In this document: positions 10,262 through 20,024 of the stretch, piece by piece
How positions within the stretch are numbered: the stretch's first letter is position 1
Layout: every line of letters starts with the position of its first letter
Notes under the pieces: model-generated
Databases searched by the model: none
What the model saw: the letters and a program-made list of their open reading frames with translations, nothing else
Told to the model about the DNA's origin: nothing
NCBI GenBank assembly: GCA_016125355.1
Contig: WGLX01000010.1
Coordinates: 1-64,000 of the forward strand
Direction of reading: 5' to 3'
From: Actinomycetales bacterium
GTDB taxonomy: Bacteria; Actinomycetota; Actinomycetes; S36-B12
DNA length: 64,000 nucleotides
Position numbers and translations under genes: made by a program

Positions 10262-10941
10262 CGCCCTCCGAGGAATGGTCCGGTCCGGTCGCGGATGCGG
10301 GCGAGCCGCTGCCCGTCGAGGCGCGCGCGTCCCGGTTCCCCGGGGCGATCTGGGAGGTGGTCAGCGACGAGGTCGCCTTCCCCTCGGCCACGGTCCGGAG
10401 GGACGTCGTCCTGCACCCGGGTGCCGTGGTCGTCATCGCCCTCGACGACGACGAGCGCGTTCTCCTCATCCGCCAGTACCGGCATCCGGTGGGGCGGTAC
10501 CTGTTCGAGCCGCCCGCCGGACTTCTCGACGTCGCGGGCGAGCCGCCGTGGCAGACCGCGCGTCGCGAACTGGCCGAGGAGGCCGGGTACGAGGCTGCCG
10601 AGTGGTGGGTCCTCCTGGACACCTACCTGTCGCCGGGCGGCACGTCCGAGGCCATCAGGATCTACCTGGCCCGCGGGCTGGTGGAACTGCCGGAGGGCCG
10701 CCAGCACACCGGCGAGGCGGAGGAGGCGCACCTGCCGCGGGCCTGGGTCGACCTCGATGACGCCAAGGACCTCGTGCTCGCCGGCGCCCTCGGCAGCCCG
10801 AGCGCCAACCTGGGCATCCTCGCGGCGTGGGCGGGTCGGGCGGGGGACTGGAGCGCCCTGCGCCCCGCGGATGCGCCCTGGCCCGCCCGCGACCACCTCA
10901 TCGCCACCGATCGCCTGCCTTCAGGCACCGGGCACCCGTAG
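10258..10941 (+). CDS. Nudix hydrolase, ADP-ribose pyrophosphatase type
   Basis: 227 residues. The Nudix box reads [24 protein letters not shown], here split: the Gly of PAGLLD, then [10 protein letters not shown] with the metal-binding Glu pair; the spacing between the Gly and the first Glu is one residue longer than the textbook pattern. Upstream, [17 protein letters not shown] matches ADP-ribose pyrophosphatases. The positional homologue in Mycobacterium tuberculosis (Rv1700) hydrolyses ADP-ribose. It lies directly after pyrG with a 4-bp overlap, the conserved order. Confidence 0.9.
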
Positions 10942-10965
10942 TCTTGCTTCGACCCCGTGCCGGGT

Positions 10966-11001
10966 CGGACTGGGCGAACTGGACGGACTGGACGGACTGG
11001 A
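10966..11001 (+). repeat. 9-bp tandem repeat in the ald leader
   Basis: Four consecutive 9-bp units: cggactggg, cgaactgga, cggactgga, cggactgga. They end 15 bp before the GTG start of ald and directly precede its ribosome site (aggaagagg). The last two units are identical. The repeat is outside the coding region if the GTG at 11017 is right. Confidence 0.85.
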
Positions 11002-11016
11002 CAGGAAGAGGCCAAC

Positions 11017-12128
<1,112 letters not shown>

Positions 12129-12132
<4 letters not shown>

Positions 12133-13049
12133 CCTCGGTCGCCGACGCCGTCGCCGGGTACCTCGATCACATCGCGATCGAGCGGGGACTCTCTGCGAAC
12201 ACGATCGCTGCGTACCGGCGGGACCTCGAGCGGTATGTCGCCTGGCTGGGGGCACGCGGGATCGGGGACATCGCCGACATCACCGAGAACGATGTCTCGG
12301 ACTTCGCGGTGTCCCTGCGGCAGCCCGCGGAGGACATGCGGGCACTGGGTGCCTCGAGTGCCTCGAGGGTCGTGGTCGCGGTGCGGACGTTCCACAAGTT
12401 CGTCGCCCGCGAGGGGCTGACGGAGTCGGATCCTGCAAGGCACGTGCGGCCGTCGGCCATACCCCGGCGCCTGCCGAAGGCGCTCACCTACGACGAGGTG
12501 ACCGCGCTCATCGAGGGCGCGGGCGACCTGGAGACTGCCGAAGGTCTCAGGGACCGCGCGCTGGTGGAGTTCCTCTACGGGACCGGGACCAGGGTGTCCG
12601 AGGCCACCGGGCTGGCGGTGGACGATGTGGACCTCGACAGCCTCACCGTGGTCGTCACGGGCAAGGGGGACAAGCAGCGGATCCTGCCGCTCGGGCAGAT
12701 GGCGGCGGATGCCCTCGGCGCCTACCTGGTCCGGGGGCGACCGGCCCTGGCCGTGCGCGGTCGCGGCACCAGCCGGCTGTTCCTGAACTCGCTGGGGCGA
12801 CCGCTGTCTCGGCAGAGCGCCTACGGGATCCTCCAGCAGGCGGCGCAGCGGGCCGGGATCACCAGCGCCGTGAGCCCGCACAGTCTGCGGCACAGCTTCG
12901 CCACCCATCTGCTGCAGAACGGGGCGGACGTCCGCGTCGTGCAGGAGCTGCTGGGGCACGCATCGGTGACGACCACGCAGATCTATACCCTCGTGACCGT
13001 GGACCACCTGCGCGAGGTGTACGCCGACAGCCACCCGAGGGCGCGATGA
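12129..13049 (+). CDS. xerD: Tyrosine recombinase XerD
   Basis: 306 residues if read from CTG at 12129, which overlaps the ald stop (CTGA) and sits 7 nt behind a GGAGG. The protein from there, [20 protein letters not shown], is the normal SAM-like core-binding domain. The first standard start in frame (GTG 12309) would remove about 60 conserved residues. The catalytic set is visible: Arg in [12 protein letters not shown] (about 154), [12 protein letters not shown] (His-x-x-Arg, about 250), His in [13 protein letters not shown], with the nucleophile Tyr in that last motif. It resolves chromosome dimers at dif with XerC. It is followed by a 4-bp overlap with the carboxypeptidase-like gene. Confidence 0.9.
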
Positions 13050-13795
13050 ACGGGTTCCGAGCAGGGTTGGTGGCACTGGTGGCTTCGGGCGCCCTGGCCA
13101 CCGCGGTGGTCGCTCCGGCGCTGCCTGCGCACGCCCAGGAGGCCAACGACCGCCGGGTGGTCGCGACCTCGGTGGACGGACGGCCGATCGTCGCCCGGCA
13201 CTACGGGGCGCTGGACGCACCGGTCCAGATGGTGATCCTCGGCCAGATGCACGGGACGGAGCCGGGTGGCCGCCGCGTGATCCGGCGGCTGGCCAAGGCC
13301 GAGCCGCCGGTGGGTGTCGGCATGTGGCTGGTCCTGAGCCTGAACCCCGACGGGGCCGCCGAGGGGCGTCGACAGAACGCGGACGGGGTGGACCTGAACC
13401 GCAACTTCCCGGTGCTGTGGATGCAGAACGGGGCCGGGACGCCCTTCTGGTCCGGTCCGGCGGCCGCCAGTGAGCCGGAGACGCAGGGGATGATGGCCTT
13501 CCTCGACGAGGTGCGCCCGACGGCACTGATCTCTTACCACCAGGCCATGAATGCGGTCGACACCTCCCATGCCCGCAGCAGGCCGGCCGCGAGGGCCCTC
13601 GCCCGGTGGATGGGGATGCGGGCCGTGCGGGTGCCCTGCGCCCTTCCACAGTGCCACGGCAACCTCACCCAATGGGTGGACCGGACCCTCAAGGCGGTCG
13701 CCATCACGGTGGAGCTCGATCGGCAGGTGTCTGCAGGGGAGGCACGCCGGGCCGCAGCGGCGGTGCTTCGCCTTGGATCATGGCTCGGCAGGTAG
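13046..13795 (+). CDS. Secreted M14-type zinc carboxypeptidase-like protein
   Basis: 249 residues. The signal peptide covers about 1-30 ([20 protein letters not shown], then PAHAQ with an Ala-x-Ala cleavage site). The mature part has the M14 zinc ligands: His and Glu in [10 protein letters not shown] and a His in ISYHQAM. It also has the substrate-binding NPDG and DLNRNFP segments, and a late Glu in AITVELDRQ as catalytic base. This resembles bacterial murein-peptide amidases (MpaA-like), which trim cell-wall peptides. It overlaps xerD by ATGA, an unusual partner for a recombinase. The substrate is inferred only from family. Confidence 0.8.
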   Translation: MNGFRAGLVALVASGALATAVVAPALPAHAQEANDRRVVATSVDGRPIVARHYGALDAPVQMVILGQMHGTEPGGRRVIRRLAKAEPPVGVGMWLVLSLNPDGAAEGRRQNADGVDLNRNFPVLWMQNGAGTPFWSGPAAASEPETQGMMAFLDEVRPTALISYHQAMNAVDTSHARSRPAARALARWMGMRAVRVPCALPQCHGNLTQWVDRTLKAVAITVELDRQVSAGEARRAAAAVLRLGSWLGR

Positions 13796-13858
13796 GCTCG
13801 GCAGGCGATCGAAGGGTCGCCACAGGCGATGCTGACGAAGGACGAGGAACGGACGACG

Positions 13859-14851
13859 ATGGACTCTGAGCAGACCGGTTCCGGCGAGGTGACGACCCCT
13901 CCCGCCGCTGCTCCCGTGCCGCCGATCGCGGGCGACGAGTACGTGGAGGATCCCTTCGCGGACGCGACGCTGCCCGGAATGCCTGCCCCCGCGATGCCCG
14001 ACGAGCAGCAGGACGCTGAGCGCTCCGACGCGCCCGCCGCGGATGGGCCGCCGGCCATTCCGGAGCCCGCGGAACTGACCGAGCACGGACCCGCTCGGGT
14101 GATCGCGATGGTGAACCAGAAGGGCGGGGTCGGCAAGACCACATCGACCGTCAGCCTTGGCGCGGCGCTCGCAGGCTACGGTCGCAGGGTCCTGCTCGTC
14201 GACTTCGATCCGCAGGGTGCCGTCGCCGTCTCGCTCGGCGTCAATCCGAACGAGCTCGACGTGACCATCTACAACCTGCTGACCGATCCCGAGTGCCACG
14301 TCGGCGATGTGATCCTGTCCACCGACATCGTCGGTCTCGACCTGCTGCCGAGCAACATCGACCTGTCGGCTGCCGAGGTCCAGCTGGTGAGCGAAGTGGG
14401 GCGTGAGCATTCGCTGGCCCGCGCCCTGCGACCGGTGATCCCCGAGTACGACATCATCCTCATCGACTGCCAGCCCTCCCTCGGCCTGCTCACGGTGAAT
14501 GCCCTGACCGCCTCCGAGGGCGTCATCATCCCGATGGAGACCGAGTACTTCGCGCTGCGTGGCGTCGCGCTCCTCAAGGACACCATCGACAAGGTGGCCA
14601 GCAGGCTGAACCCCGACCTGCGGATCATCGGCGTCCTGCCCACCATGTTCGATCCGCGGACGCTGCACAGCCGCGAGGTCCTGCAGACGGTTCAGCAGGC
14701 CTTCGGTGATGCGGTGTTCCAGACCACCATCAGCCGCACGGTGAAGTTCCCCGACGCGGCGGTGGCCGGCGAGCCGATCACGGCGTTCGCGCCCGGCAGT
14801 GCCGGAGCCGACTCCTATCGCCAGCTGGCCCGGGAGGTTCTGGCCCGGTGA
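13859..14851 (+). CDS. ParA/MinD-family ATPase
   Basis: About 330 residues. An acidic, Pro/Ala-rich N-terminal extension of roughly 75 residues precedes the deviant Walker A VNQKGGVGKTTSTVSLGAAL (about 84-103). Walker A' is LLVDFDPQGA and Walker B is IILIDCQPSLG. The ATG at 13859 has GAGGAA 9 nt upstream; an ATG at 13829 in the same frame is also possible. No parB gene follows; instead scpA and scpB do, as at Rv1708-Rv1710, so a link with chromosome condensation is likely. The stop overlaps the scpA start. Confidence 0.9.
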   Translation: MDSEQTGSGEVTTPPAAAPVPPIAGDEYVEDPFADATLPGMPAPAMPDEQQDAERSDAPAADGPPAIPEPAELTEHGPARVIAMVNQKGGVGKTTSTVSLGAALAGYGRRVLLVDFDPQGAVAVSLGVNPNELDVTIYNLLTDPECHVGDVILSTDIVGLDLLPSNIDLSAAEVQLVSEVGREHSLARALRPVIPEYDIILIDCQPSLGLLTVNALTASEGVIIPMETEYFALRGVALLKDTIDKVASRLNPDLRIIGVLPTMFDPRTLHSREVLQTVQQAFGDAVFQTTISRTVKFPDAAVAGEPITAFAPGSAGADSYRQLAREVLAR

Positions 14852-15738
14852 TGGCGACCACCGAGGCAGCGGAGGTCGACCCCGGAGAGTCGACCAGCGG
14901 CTTCTCGGTCAAGGTCGGCGAGTTCGAGGGCCCCTTCGACCTCCTGCTGTCGCTCATCGCGAAGCACAAGCTCGAGGTCACTGAGCTCGCGCTGCACCAG
15001 GTCACGGACGAGTTCATCGCCTACATCCGGCAGGAGGGCCAGGAGTGGGATCTCGACGAGGCCAGCGGCTTCCTCGTGGTCGCGGCGACACTTCTGGACC
15101 TCAAGGCCGCCCGCCTGCTGCCGTCGGGCGAGGTGGAGGACGAGGAGGACCTCGCCCTCCTCGAGGCTCGCGACCTGCTGTTCGCCCGCCTTCTGCAGTA
15201 CCGGGCCTACAAGGAGGTCTCGGCCCTCTTCGCGGACCGGATGGCCGGCGCGGCGAAGCGCATCCCGCGCACCGTGGGACTCGACCCGGAGTTCGCGGCC
15301 CTCCTGCCCGAGGTGCTCATCACCCTCGGACCCGACCAGTTCGCGGCGGTGGCGGCGCGCGCACTGGCGCCGAAGCCGGTGCCCGAGGTCAACATCTCGC
15401 ACATCCACCTGCAGCGCGTCAGCGTCCGCGAGCAGGCGGCCATCGTCGTCGAGAGGCTTCGCCAGCACCGCACCAGCACCTTCCGGGCCCTGGTCGCCGA
15501 CTGCGACACGACGCTCCTGGTCATCGGGCGGTTCCTCGCCCTCCTGGAGCTCTACCGGGAGCGGGTCGTGCAGTTCGAGCAGCTGACCCCCCTGGGTGAC
15601 CTGACGATCCGCTGGACCGGATCGGAGGCGGGCGAGGTCGACGTGACCGACGAGTTCGACGTCGAGCGTGACGTCGATCGGCAGCCGTCACCGCCGGACC
15701 AGGCCCCCGCTGAGGAAGGAAGCGCCAGCGATGAGTGA
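14848..15738 (+). CDS. scpA: Segregation and condensation protein A
   Basis: 296 residues. The kleisin N-terminal motif VGEFEGPFDLLLSLIAKHKL is at about 27-46, with the helical middle and a C-terminal winged helix (TFRALVADCDTTLLVIGRFL, about 210-230) that binds the SMC head. It bridges SMC heads in the condensin complex with ScpB. The start is GTG 14848 or ATG 14851; the first overlaps the ParA stop as GTGA. The acidic tail carries the scpB ribosome site. Confidence 0.95.
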   Translation: MMATTEAAEVDPGESTSGFSVKVGEFEGPFDLLLSLIAKHKLEVTELALHQVTDEFIAYIRQEGQEWDLDEASGFLVVAATLLDLKAARLLPSGEVEDEEDLALLEARDLLFARLLQYRAYKEVSALFADRMAGAAKRIPRTVGLDPEFAALLPEVLITLGPDQFAAVAARALAPKPVPEVNISHIHLQRVSVREQAAIVVERLRQHRTSTFRALVADCDTTLLVIGRFLALLELYRERVVQFEQLTPLGDLTIRWTGSEAGEVDVTDEFDVERDVDRQPSPPDQAPAEEGSASDE

Positions 15739-16405
15739 ACCGACGCAGGAGTCAGCCGAGGAGGCCGCGGCGGAGGCCATGGAGGGAGTGGTCGAGGAGG
15801 CGGTCGTCGACACGCCCGATGACGACGCGGACGCCAGTGACCTGGGTGCACCCTCGCTGGCTGCCGCCCTGGAGGCACTGCTATTGCTCGCCGACGAGCC
15901 GATGGCCGTCGTCGCCTTGGCCGCGGCCGTGCGTCAGCCGGTCGACGAGGTCGAGGGAGAGCTGCGCCGTCTGGCACAGGAGTACGCCGACCAGGGTCGC
16001 GGCTTCGACCTGCGCGAGGTCGCCGGGGGCTGGCGCTACTACACGCGCGCGGAGTGCTCGCCGGTCGTGGAGAGGTTCGTCCTCGACGGCCAGCAGGCCC
16101 GACTGACCCAGGCCTCATTGGAGACCCTCGCGGTGATCGCCTATCGCCAGCCGATCACACGCGGCCGCGTCGCCGCGGTGCGCGGGGTCAACGTGGACGG
16201 TGTCATCCGCACCCTCCTCACGCGTGGCCTCATCTCGGAGGCCGGTACCGACGGGGAGTCCGGGGCGCACCTGTATGTCACGACCCCGTACTTCCTCGAA
16301 CGCATGGGCATCGCGTCGCTCGACGAGCTGCCGCCCTTGGCCGAGCACCTTCCCGACCTCTCCGACCTCGAGGACGTCCTCGGATCCGTGGCCGGCGGTG
16401 AGTGA
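15731..16405 (+). CDS. scpB: Segregation and condensation protein B
   Basis: 224 residues from the ATG at 15731, inside an 8-bp overlap (ATGAGTGA) with scpA. An acidic N-terminal extension of about 45 residues is followed by two winged helices: LAAALEALLLLADEPM (about 40-55) and SLETLAVIAYRQPITRGRVA (about 131-150). The motif RGVNVDGVIRTLLTRGLI is typical of ScpB. A dimer of this protein caps ScpA in the SMC complex. The stop overlaps the pseudouridine synthase start by another 8-bp GTGAGTGA. Confidence 0.95.
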   Translation: MSEPTQESAEEAAAEAMEGVVEEAVVDTPDDDADASDLGAPSLAAALEALLLLADEPMAVVALAAAVRQPVDEVEGELRRLAQEYADQGRGFDLREVAGGWRYYTRAECSPVVERFVLDGQQARLTQASLETLAVIAYRQPITRGRVAAVRGVNVDGVIRTLLTRGLISEAGTDGESGAHLYVTTPYFLERMGIASLDELPPLAEHLPDLSDLEDVLGSVAGGE

Positions 16406-17150
16406 CGACCGGGCGGACGAGTCCGCCGACCTCGTCCGTCTCCAGAAGGTGCTCGCGGCAGCCGGCATCGGCAGCCGGCGGGCGTGTGAGGCGCTGATCG
16501 CGGATGGTCGCGTCGAGGTCGATGGGCGCCGGGTGACCGAGCAGGGCCTGCGGGTGGATCCGCGGACGGCGGTGATCCGCGTGGATGGGGAGCGCGTGCC
16601 CACGGCCCCCGACACCCTCGTGCTGGCGTTCAACAAGCCGCGGGGTGTGATCAGCACGATGTCCGACGATGAGGGCCGGCCGTGTGTGGGGGACTGGGTG
16701 GCGGGCCGCAACGAGCGGCTCTTCCACGTCGGGCGACTCGACGCCGACACCGAGGGACTGCTCATCCTGACGAACGACGGCGAGCTCGCGAACCGCCTCG
16801 GGCACCCGCGCCACGAGGTGGACAAGACCTACGTGGCTACGGTCCGTGGCCAGGTCCCACCGTCGGCCCTGAGGCAGCTGCGGGAGGGCGTCGAGCTGGA
16901 GGATGGGCCGGCCGCCTGCGACTCGGTTCGCGTGATCCAGAAGCTGCCGGACCGCACCCTGGTCGAGCTCGTCATCCACGAGGGACGCAACCGGATCGTG
17001 CGTCGGATGCTTGCCGAGGTGGGCCACCCGGTGACGGACCTCGTCCGCACGCAGATCGGTCCGGTGCATCTCGGACAGCAGCGCCCGGGAGTGCTGCGCG
17101 CGATCGCGGGTCCGGAATTGCGCGCCCTCTACACGGCCGTCGGTCTGTAG
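16398..17150 (+). CDS. rluB: RluB/RsuA-family rRNA pseudouridine synthase
   Basis: 250 residues from the GTG at 16398. An S4 domain (about 10-60, VRLQKVLAAAGIGSRRACEA) is followed by the catalytic domain with the RsuA motif GRLDADTEGLLILTNDG (catalytic Asp at about 116) and the closing HEGRNRIVRRMLAEVGHPV. It converts a uridine in 23S rRNA (helix 93 in the RluB group). The frame continues upstream to 16200 but out of any protein-like sequence. The order scpA-scpB-rluB is conserved widely. Confidence 0.93.
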   Translation: MSDDRADESADLVRLQKVLAAAGIGSRRACEALIADGRVEVDGRRVTEQGLRVDPRTAVIRVDGERVPTAPDTLVLAFNKPRGVISTMSDDEGRPCVGDWVAGRNERLFHVGRLDADTEGLLILTNDGELANRLGHPRHEVDKTYVATVRGQVPPSALRQLREGVELEDGPAACDSVRVIQKLPDRTLVELVIHEGRNRIVRRMLAEVGHPVTDLVRTQIGPVHLGQQRPGVLRAIAGPELRALYTAVGL

Positions 17151-17187
17151 CCGGGCTTCGTTAGGCTTCGGGGCCGAAGGAGGGGAC

Positions 17188-17550
17188 ATGACGCTGCGCG
17201 CCATCCGAGGGGCGACCTGCCTGACCGCCAACGACGCCGACGAGATGGCCGAGGCGGTGGCGGAGCTGCTGGGTGCCATCATCGAGCGCAATGGCCTGAC
17301 CTCCGACGAGATGGTCAGCATCATCCTCACGGCGACCCCCGACCTGACCTGTGCCTTCCCCGCGGCCGGGGCCCGGGCGTTCGGCCTCGTCGACGTCCCG
17401 CTCCTGTGCGCCCAGGAGATCAACGTGGCCGGTGCGCTGGAGAAGGTCGTGCGCGTGCTCGTCCACGCCGATCTGGACATGCCCAAGGCCGCCATCCAGC
17501 ACGTCTACCTGCGGGGTGCCGAGGTCCTTCGCCAGGACCTGATCCAGTGA
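17188..17550 (+). CDS. aroH: Monofunctional chorismate mutase (AroH class)
   Basis: 120 residues, a close match to the Bacillus subtilis AroH trimer type. The active-site residues line up one by one: R7 (LRAIRGAT), R63 (GARAFG), C74, E77 (CAQEIN), R89 and Y107 (HVYLRG). It rearranges chorismate to prephenate for Phe/Tyr synthesis. It is preceded by GAAGGAGG and overlaps the prephenate dehydrogenase gene by GTGA, so the two successive steps are co-transcribed. Confidence 0.95.
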   Translation: MTLRAIRGATCLTANDADEMAEAVAELLGAIIERNGLTSDEMVSIILTATPDLTCAFPAAGARAFGLVDVPLLCAQEINVAGALEKVVRVLVHADLDMPKAAIQHVYLRGAEVLRQDLIQ

Positions 17551-18635
17551 GCGGGGCACTTCCCGGCGCCGTGGAAGGACCCGTCCTCGTGATCGGCACG
17601 GGGCTGATCGGGACGTCGGTGGCCCTGTCGCTTCGCCGCGCGGGCGTCGATGTTCTGCTCACGGACGTCGACGACGAGAACCTCCGCATCGCCCGGGAAG
17701 CCGGCGCAGGACGCATGCTCGAGCGTGACGACGTGCCGGTGATCGTGGTGGCGGCCGTGCCGCCTCGCCTGGTGCCGTCGGTCCTGGCCCGGGCCTCCGC
17801 CGACTACCCTCGGGCGACGCTGACCGATGTGGCCTCCGTCAAGCACAGCGTGGTGCGCGATGCCCTCAGCCTCGGTGCGGACCCGGTACGGCTCGTGGGC
17901 GGCCACCCGATGGCCGGCCGCGAGGTGTCCGGCTCGGCGGGCGCGCGCAAGGATCTCCTCGACGACCGGCTGTGGGTGATCACCCCGCTGCCGGAGAGCG
18001 GCCCCGAGCACGTCGAGCGAGTACGCGCCCTGGCGACGACGTGCGGGGCCGTGCCCCTGCAGATGGGCCTAGCCGAGCACGATGCGGCCGTGGCCCTCGT
18101 CTCGCACACTCCGCAGGTGCTGTCGAGCGTCCTCGCCAGCCGGCTGGTCGACTCCCGCCCCGAGTTCGTGGGCATCGCGGGGCAGGGGCTTCGGGACATG
18201 ACGCGGATCGCCGCCTCCAACGTCGACCTGTGGTCGGACATCCTCACCGAGAACGCCGGCCAGGTCGTCGAGGTGCTCGACGGCGTCATCACCTCGCTGG
18301 AACAGGTGCGCTCGGCGCTCGCGTCGGGCGGCCGCGGTGAAGGCACGGTGCGTGCCACCCTGGCCGCGGGAGTCAGCGGACAGGCCCTGATCCCGGGGAA
18401 GCACGGAGCGGAGCGCTCGGACTTCCGCGAGATCACCGTGCTCCTCGCCGACAAGCCGGGCGAGCTGGGTCGGCTGTTCAGTGCCGTCGGGGTGGCCCAG
18501 GTCAACCTCGAGGACATCCGGATCGAGCACGTCCTCGGTCGCCCGAGTGGCCTGGTCGCCTTGATGGTCGAGCCGGATGCCGTCCCGCGGCTCGTCGACG
18601 CCCTCAAGGCGCTGACGTTCGACGTGCGCGCGTAG
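17547..18635 (+). CDS. tyrA: Prephenate dehydrogenase with ACT domain
   Basis: 362 residues from the GTG at 17547. The Rossmann motif VLVIGTGLIGTSVALSLRRA is at about 12-31. Other signatures are TDVASVKHSVV, the catalytic-His region VGGHPMAGREVSGS and the second His in LVSHTPQVLSS. The last 75 residues are an ACT domain (FREITVLLADKPGELGRLFS), a common site of tyrosine feedback. It oxidises prephenate to 4-hydroxyphenylpyruvate with NAD. It is coupled to aroH. Confidence 0.93.
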   Translation: MSGALPGAVEGPVLVIGTGLIGTSVALSLRRAGVDVLLTDVDDENLRIAREAGAGRMLERDDVPVIVVAAVPPRLVPSVLARASADYPRATLTDVASVKHSVVRDALSLGADPVRLVGGHPMAGREVSGSAGARKDLLDDRLWVITPLPESGPEHVERVRALATTCGAVPLQMGLAEHDAAVALVSHTPQVLSSVLASRLVDSRPEFVGIAGQGLRDMTRIAASNVDLWSDILTENAGQVVEVLDGVITSLEQVRSALASGGRGEGTVRATLAAGVSGQALIPGKHGAERSDFREITVLLADKPGELGRLFSAVGVAQVNLEDIRIEHVLGRPSGLVALMVEPDAVPRLVDALKALTFDVRA

Positions 18636-18672
18636 GAGTCGGCGGCATTCACCTGCCCACTACGCTGGCGGG

Positions 18673-19368
18673 ATGCTCGCTCCCGTAGTCGCCGTCGACG
18701 GTCCCGCCGGCTCCGGCAAGTCCAGTGTGTGCCGAGGTGTCGCGTCGACGCTCGGGTTGCGCTACTTGGACACCGGAGCGATGTACCGGGCCATGACATG
18801 GGCCTTGCTCGAGCGTGGAGTGGATCCCGACGACGCCGTCGCCGTGGCGGAAGCCGCCCCGGATGTGGTGATCGTCTCGGGAACCGATCCCGTGGACCCG
18901 ACCATCCACGTCGGCGCGGTCGACGTCGCCGGGCCCATCCGGGGTGGGGACGTGACCGCTGCCGTGAGCGCGGTGAGCGCGGTGCCTTCCGTCCGGGAAC
19001 AGCTCGTCGCACTGCAGCGGGCCGAGGTCGCCTCCGCGGCAGCGGCCGGCCACGGCATCGTCGTCGAAGGGCGGGACATCACGACCGTCGTGCTGCCGGA
19101 CGCCGACCTGAAGGTCTTCGTCACGGCAGACCCCTCGGTGCGGGCCGCGCGCCGCGCCAAGCAGGACGCGGAACTGGGCCACCCGGTGGCCGATGTGCAG
19201 GCGACGGAGGACGCCCTCCGGTCACGTGACGCCAAGGACTCCAACCGGGCGGCCTCGCCGCTCGCGCGGGCCGCGGATGCCATCGTGGTGGACACCACGC
19301 ACATGACCCTGGATGAGGTGATCGCGCACGTGTGCGACCTGGCCCGCGGACTTCCGGAACGCACATGA
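18673..19368 (+). CDS. cmk: Cytidylate kinase
   Basis: 231 residues. The P-loop DGPAGSGKSSVCRGVASTLG is at about 9-28, then the NMP-binding region LRYLDTGAMYRAMTW and VVEGRDITTVVLPDADLKVF, and the lid RSRDAKDSNRAASPL. It phosphorylates CMP and dCMP. The stop overlaps the acyltransferase-like gene (ATGA). The arrangement cmk, acyltransferase-like gene, der is common in actinobacteria. Confidence 0.95.
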   Translation: MLAPVVAVDGPAGSGKSSVCRGVASTLGLRYLDTGAMYRAMTWALLERGVDPDDAVAVAEAAPDVVIVSGTDPVDPTIHVGAVDVAGPIRGGDVTAAVSAVSAVPSVREQLVALQRAEVASAAAAGHGIVVEGRDITTVVLPDADLKVFVTADPSVRAARRAKQDAELGHPVADVQATEDALRSRDAKDSNRAASPLARAADAIVVDTTHMTLDEVIAHVCDLARGLPERT

Positions 19369-19991
19369 TCCTCGCCGAGCCGCCGTCGTGGACGGGGGCC
19401 GCCCACGCTCGCAACCTGTCATCCGCTGCGCTGCGACTGGGGTACTCCCTCGGCGTGCACGGTGCCCACCATGTGGGGTCGATCGGGCCGCTGGTCATGG
19501 TGTGCCGGGGGGGCGAGGGCCTCCTCGCGGGATCGATCCTGCAGGCCACGGTGACCCGTCCCGTGCACGTCGTCGCCAACGAGGCCATGGGTGCGACGCT
19601 GGGGGAGGGCGTCATGCAGAAAGCCGGGATGATCCCGGTGCATCCACCCTTCGCGATCGATGCGCAGCGTCAGGCGATGGCGGCGGTCCTCGACGACCGG
19701 GCCGTGGCCGTGACCGGCTCGGGATTCCCGGTGGGCTACCTGCTCGCCGCCACTGGAGCACCGGTCATGGCCGTCACGATGATCGGCGCAGTGGGCCGTG
19801 TCCCGACCGATCCGCCGCGACCTCGATCGCGGATCGAGGTCTACTACGCCGAGCCCGTGCGCCTGGCTGTCGCCGATGACCCGCTGAGGCCGGCGACCCG
19901 CGCCGCCGTCGAGGAGCAGGTCCGCCAGATCGTCGCAGACCACGCAGAGGAGTCCTTGCGGCGGTCCGGGCGGAGGGGACTGGAAGGATGA
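19365..19991 (+). CDS. PlsC-like acyltransferase homologue lacking the catalytic His
   Basis: 208 residues. The general PlsC layout can be followed: a GAHHVGSIGPLVMVCRGGEG segment where the catalytic HxxxxD should be, then VHVVANEAMGATLG with AGMIPVHPP (equivalent to the RxGxIPVDR region), GSGFPVGYLLAATGAPVMAV and a final YAEPVRL. The His and Asp of the first motif are absent, replaced by Arg/Gly residues. The protein may have lost acyltransferase chemistry, or have another role. It is coupled to cmk by ATGA and sits in the place of the PlsC gene normally found between cmk and der. Confidence 0.7.
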   Translation: MILAEPPSWTGAAHARNLSSAALRLGYSLGVHGAHHVGSIGPLVMVCRGGEGLLAGSILQATVTRPVHVVANEAMGATLGEGVMQKAGMIPVHPPFAIDAQRQAMAAVLDDRAVAVTGSGFPVGYLLAATGAPVMAVTMIGAVGRVPTDPPRPRSRIEVYYAEPVRLAVADDPLRPATRAAVEEQVRQIVADHAEESLRRSGRRGLEG

Positions 19992-20024
19992 CCGCAGGAC
20001 ACGGCGCGATGACGGGTGGGACGG

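Noticed and set aside
12309..13049. xerD starting at GTG 12309
   Set aside because: It would remove about 60 conserved residues that are clearly encoded upstream and followed without a break from 12129.
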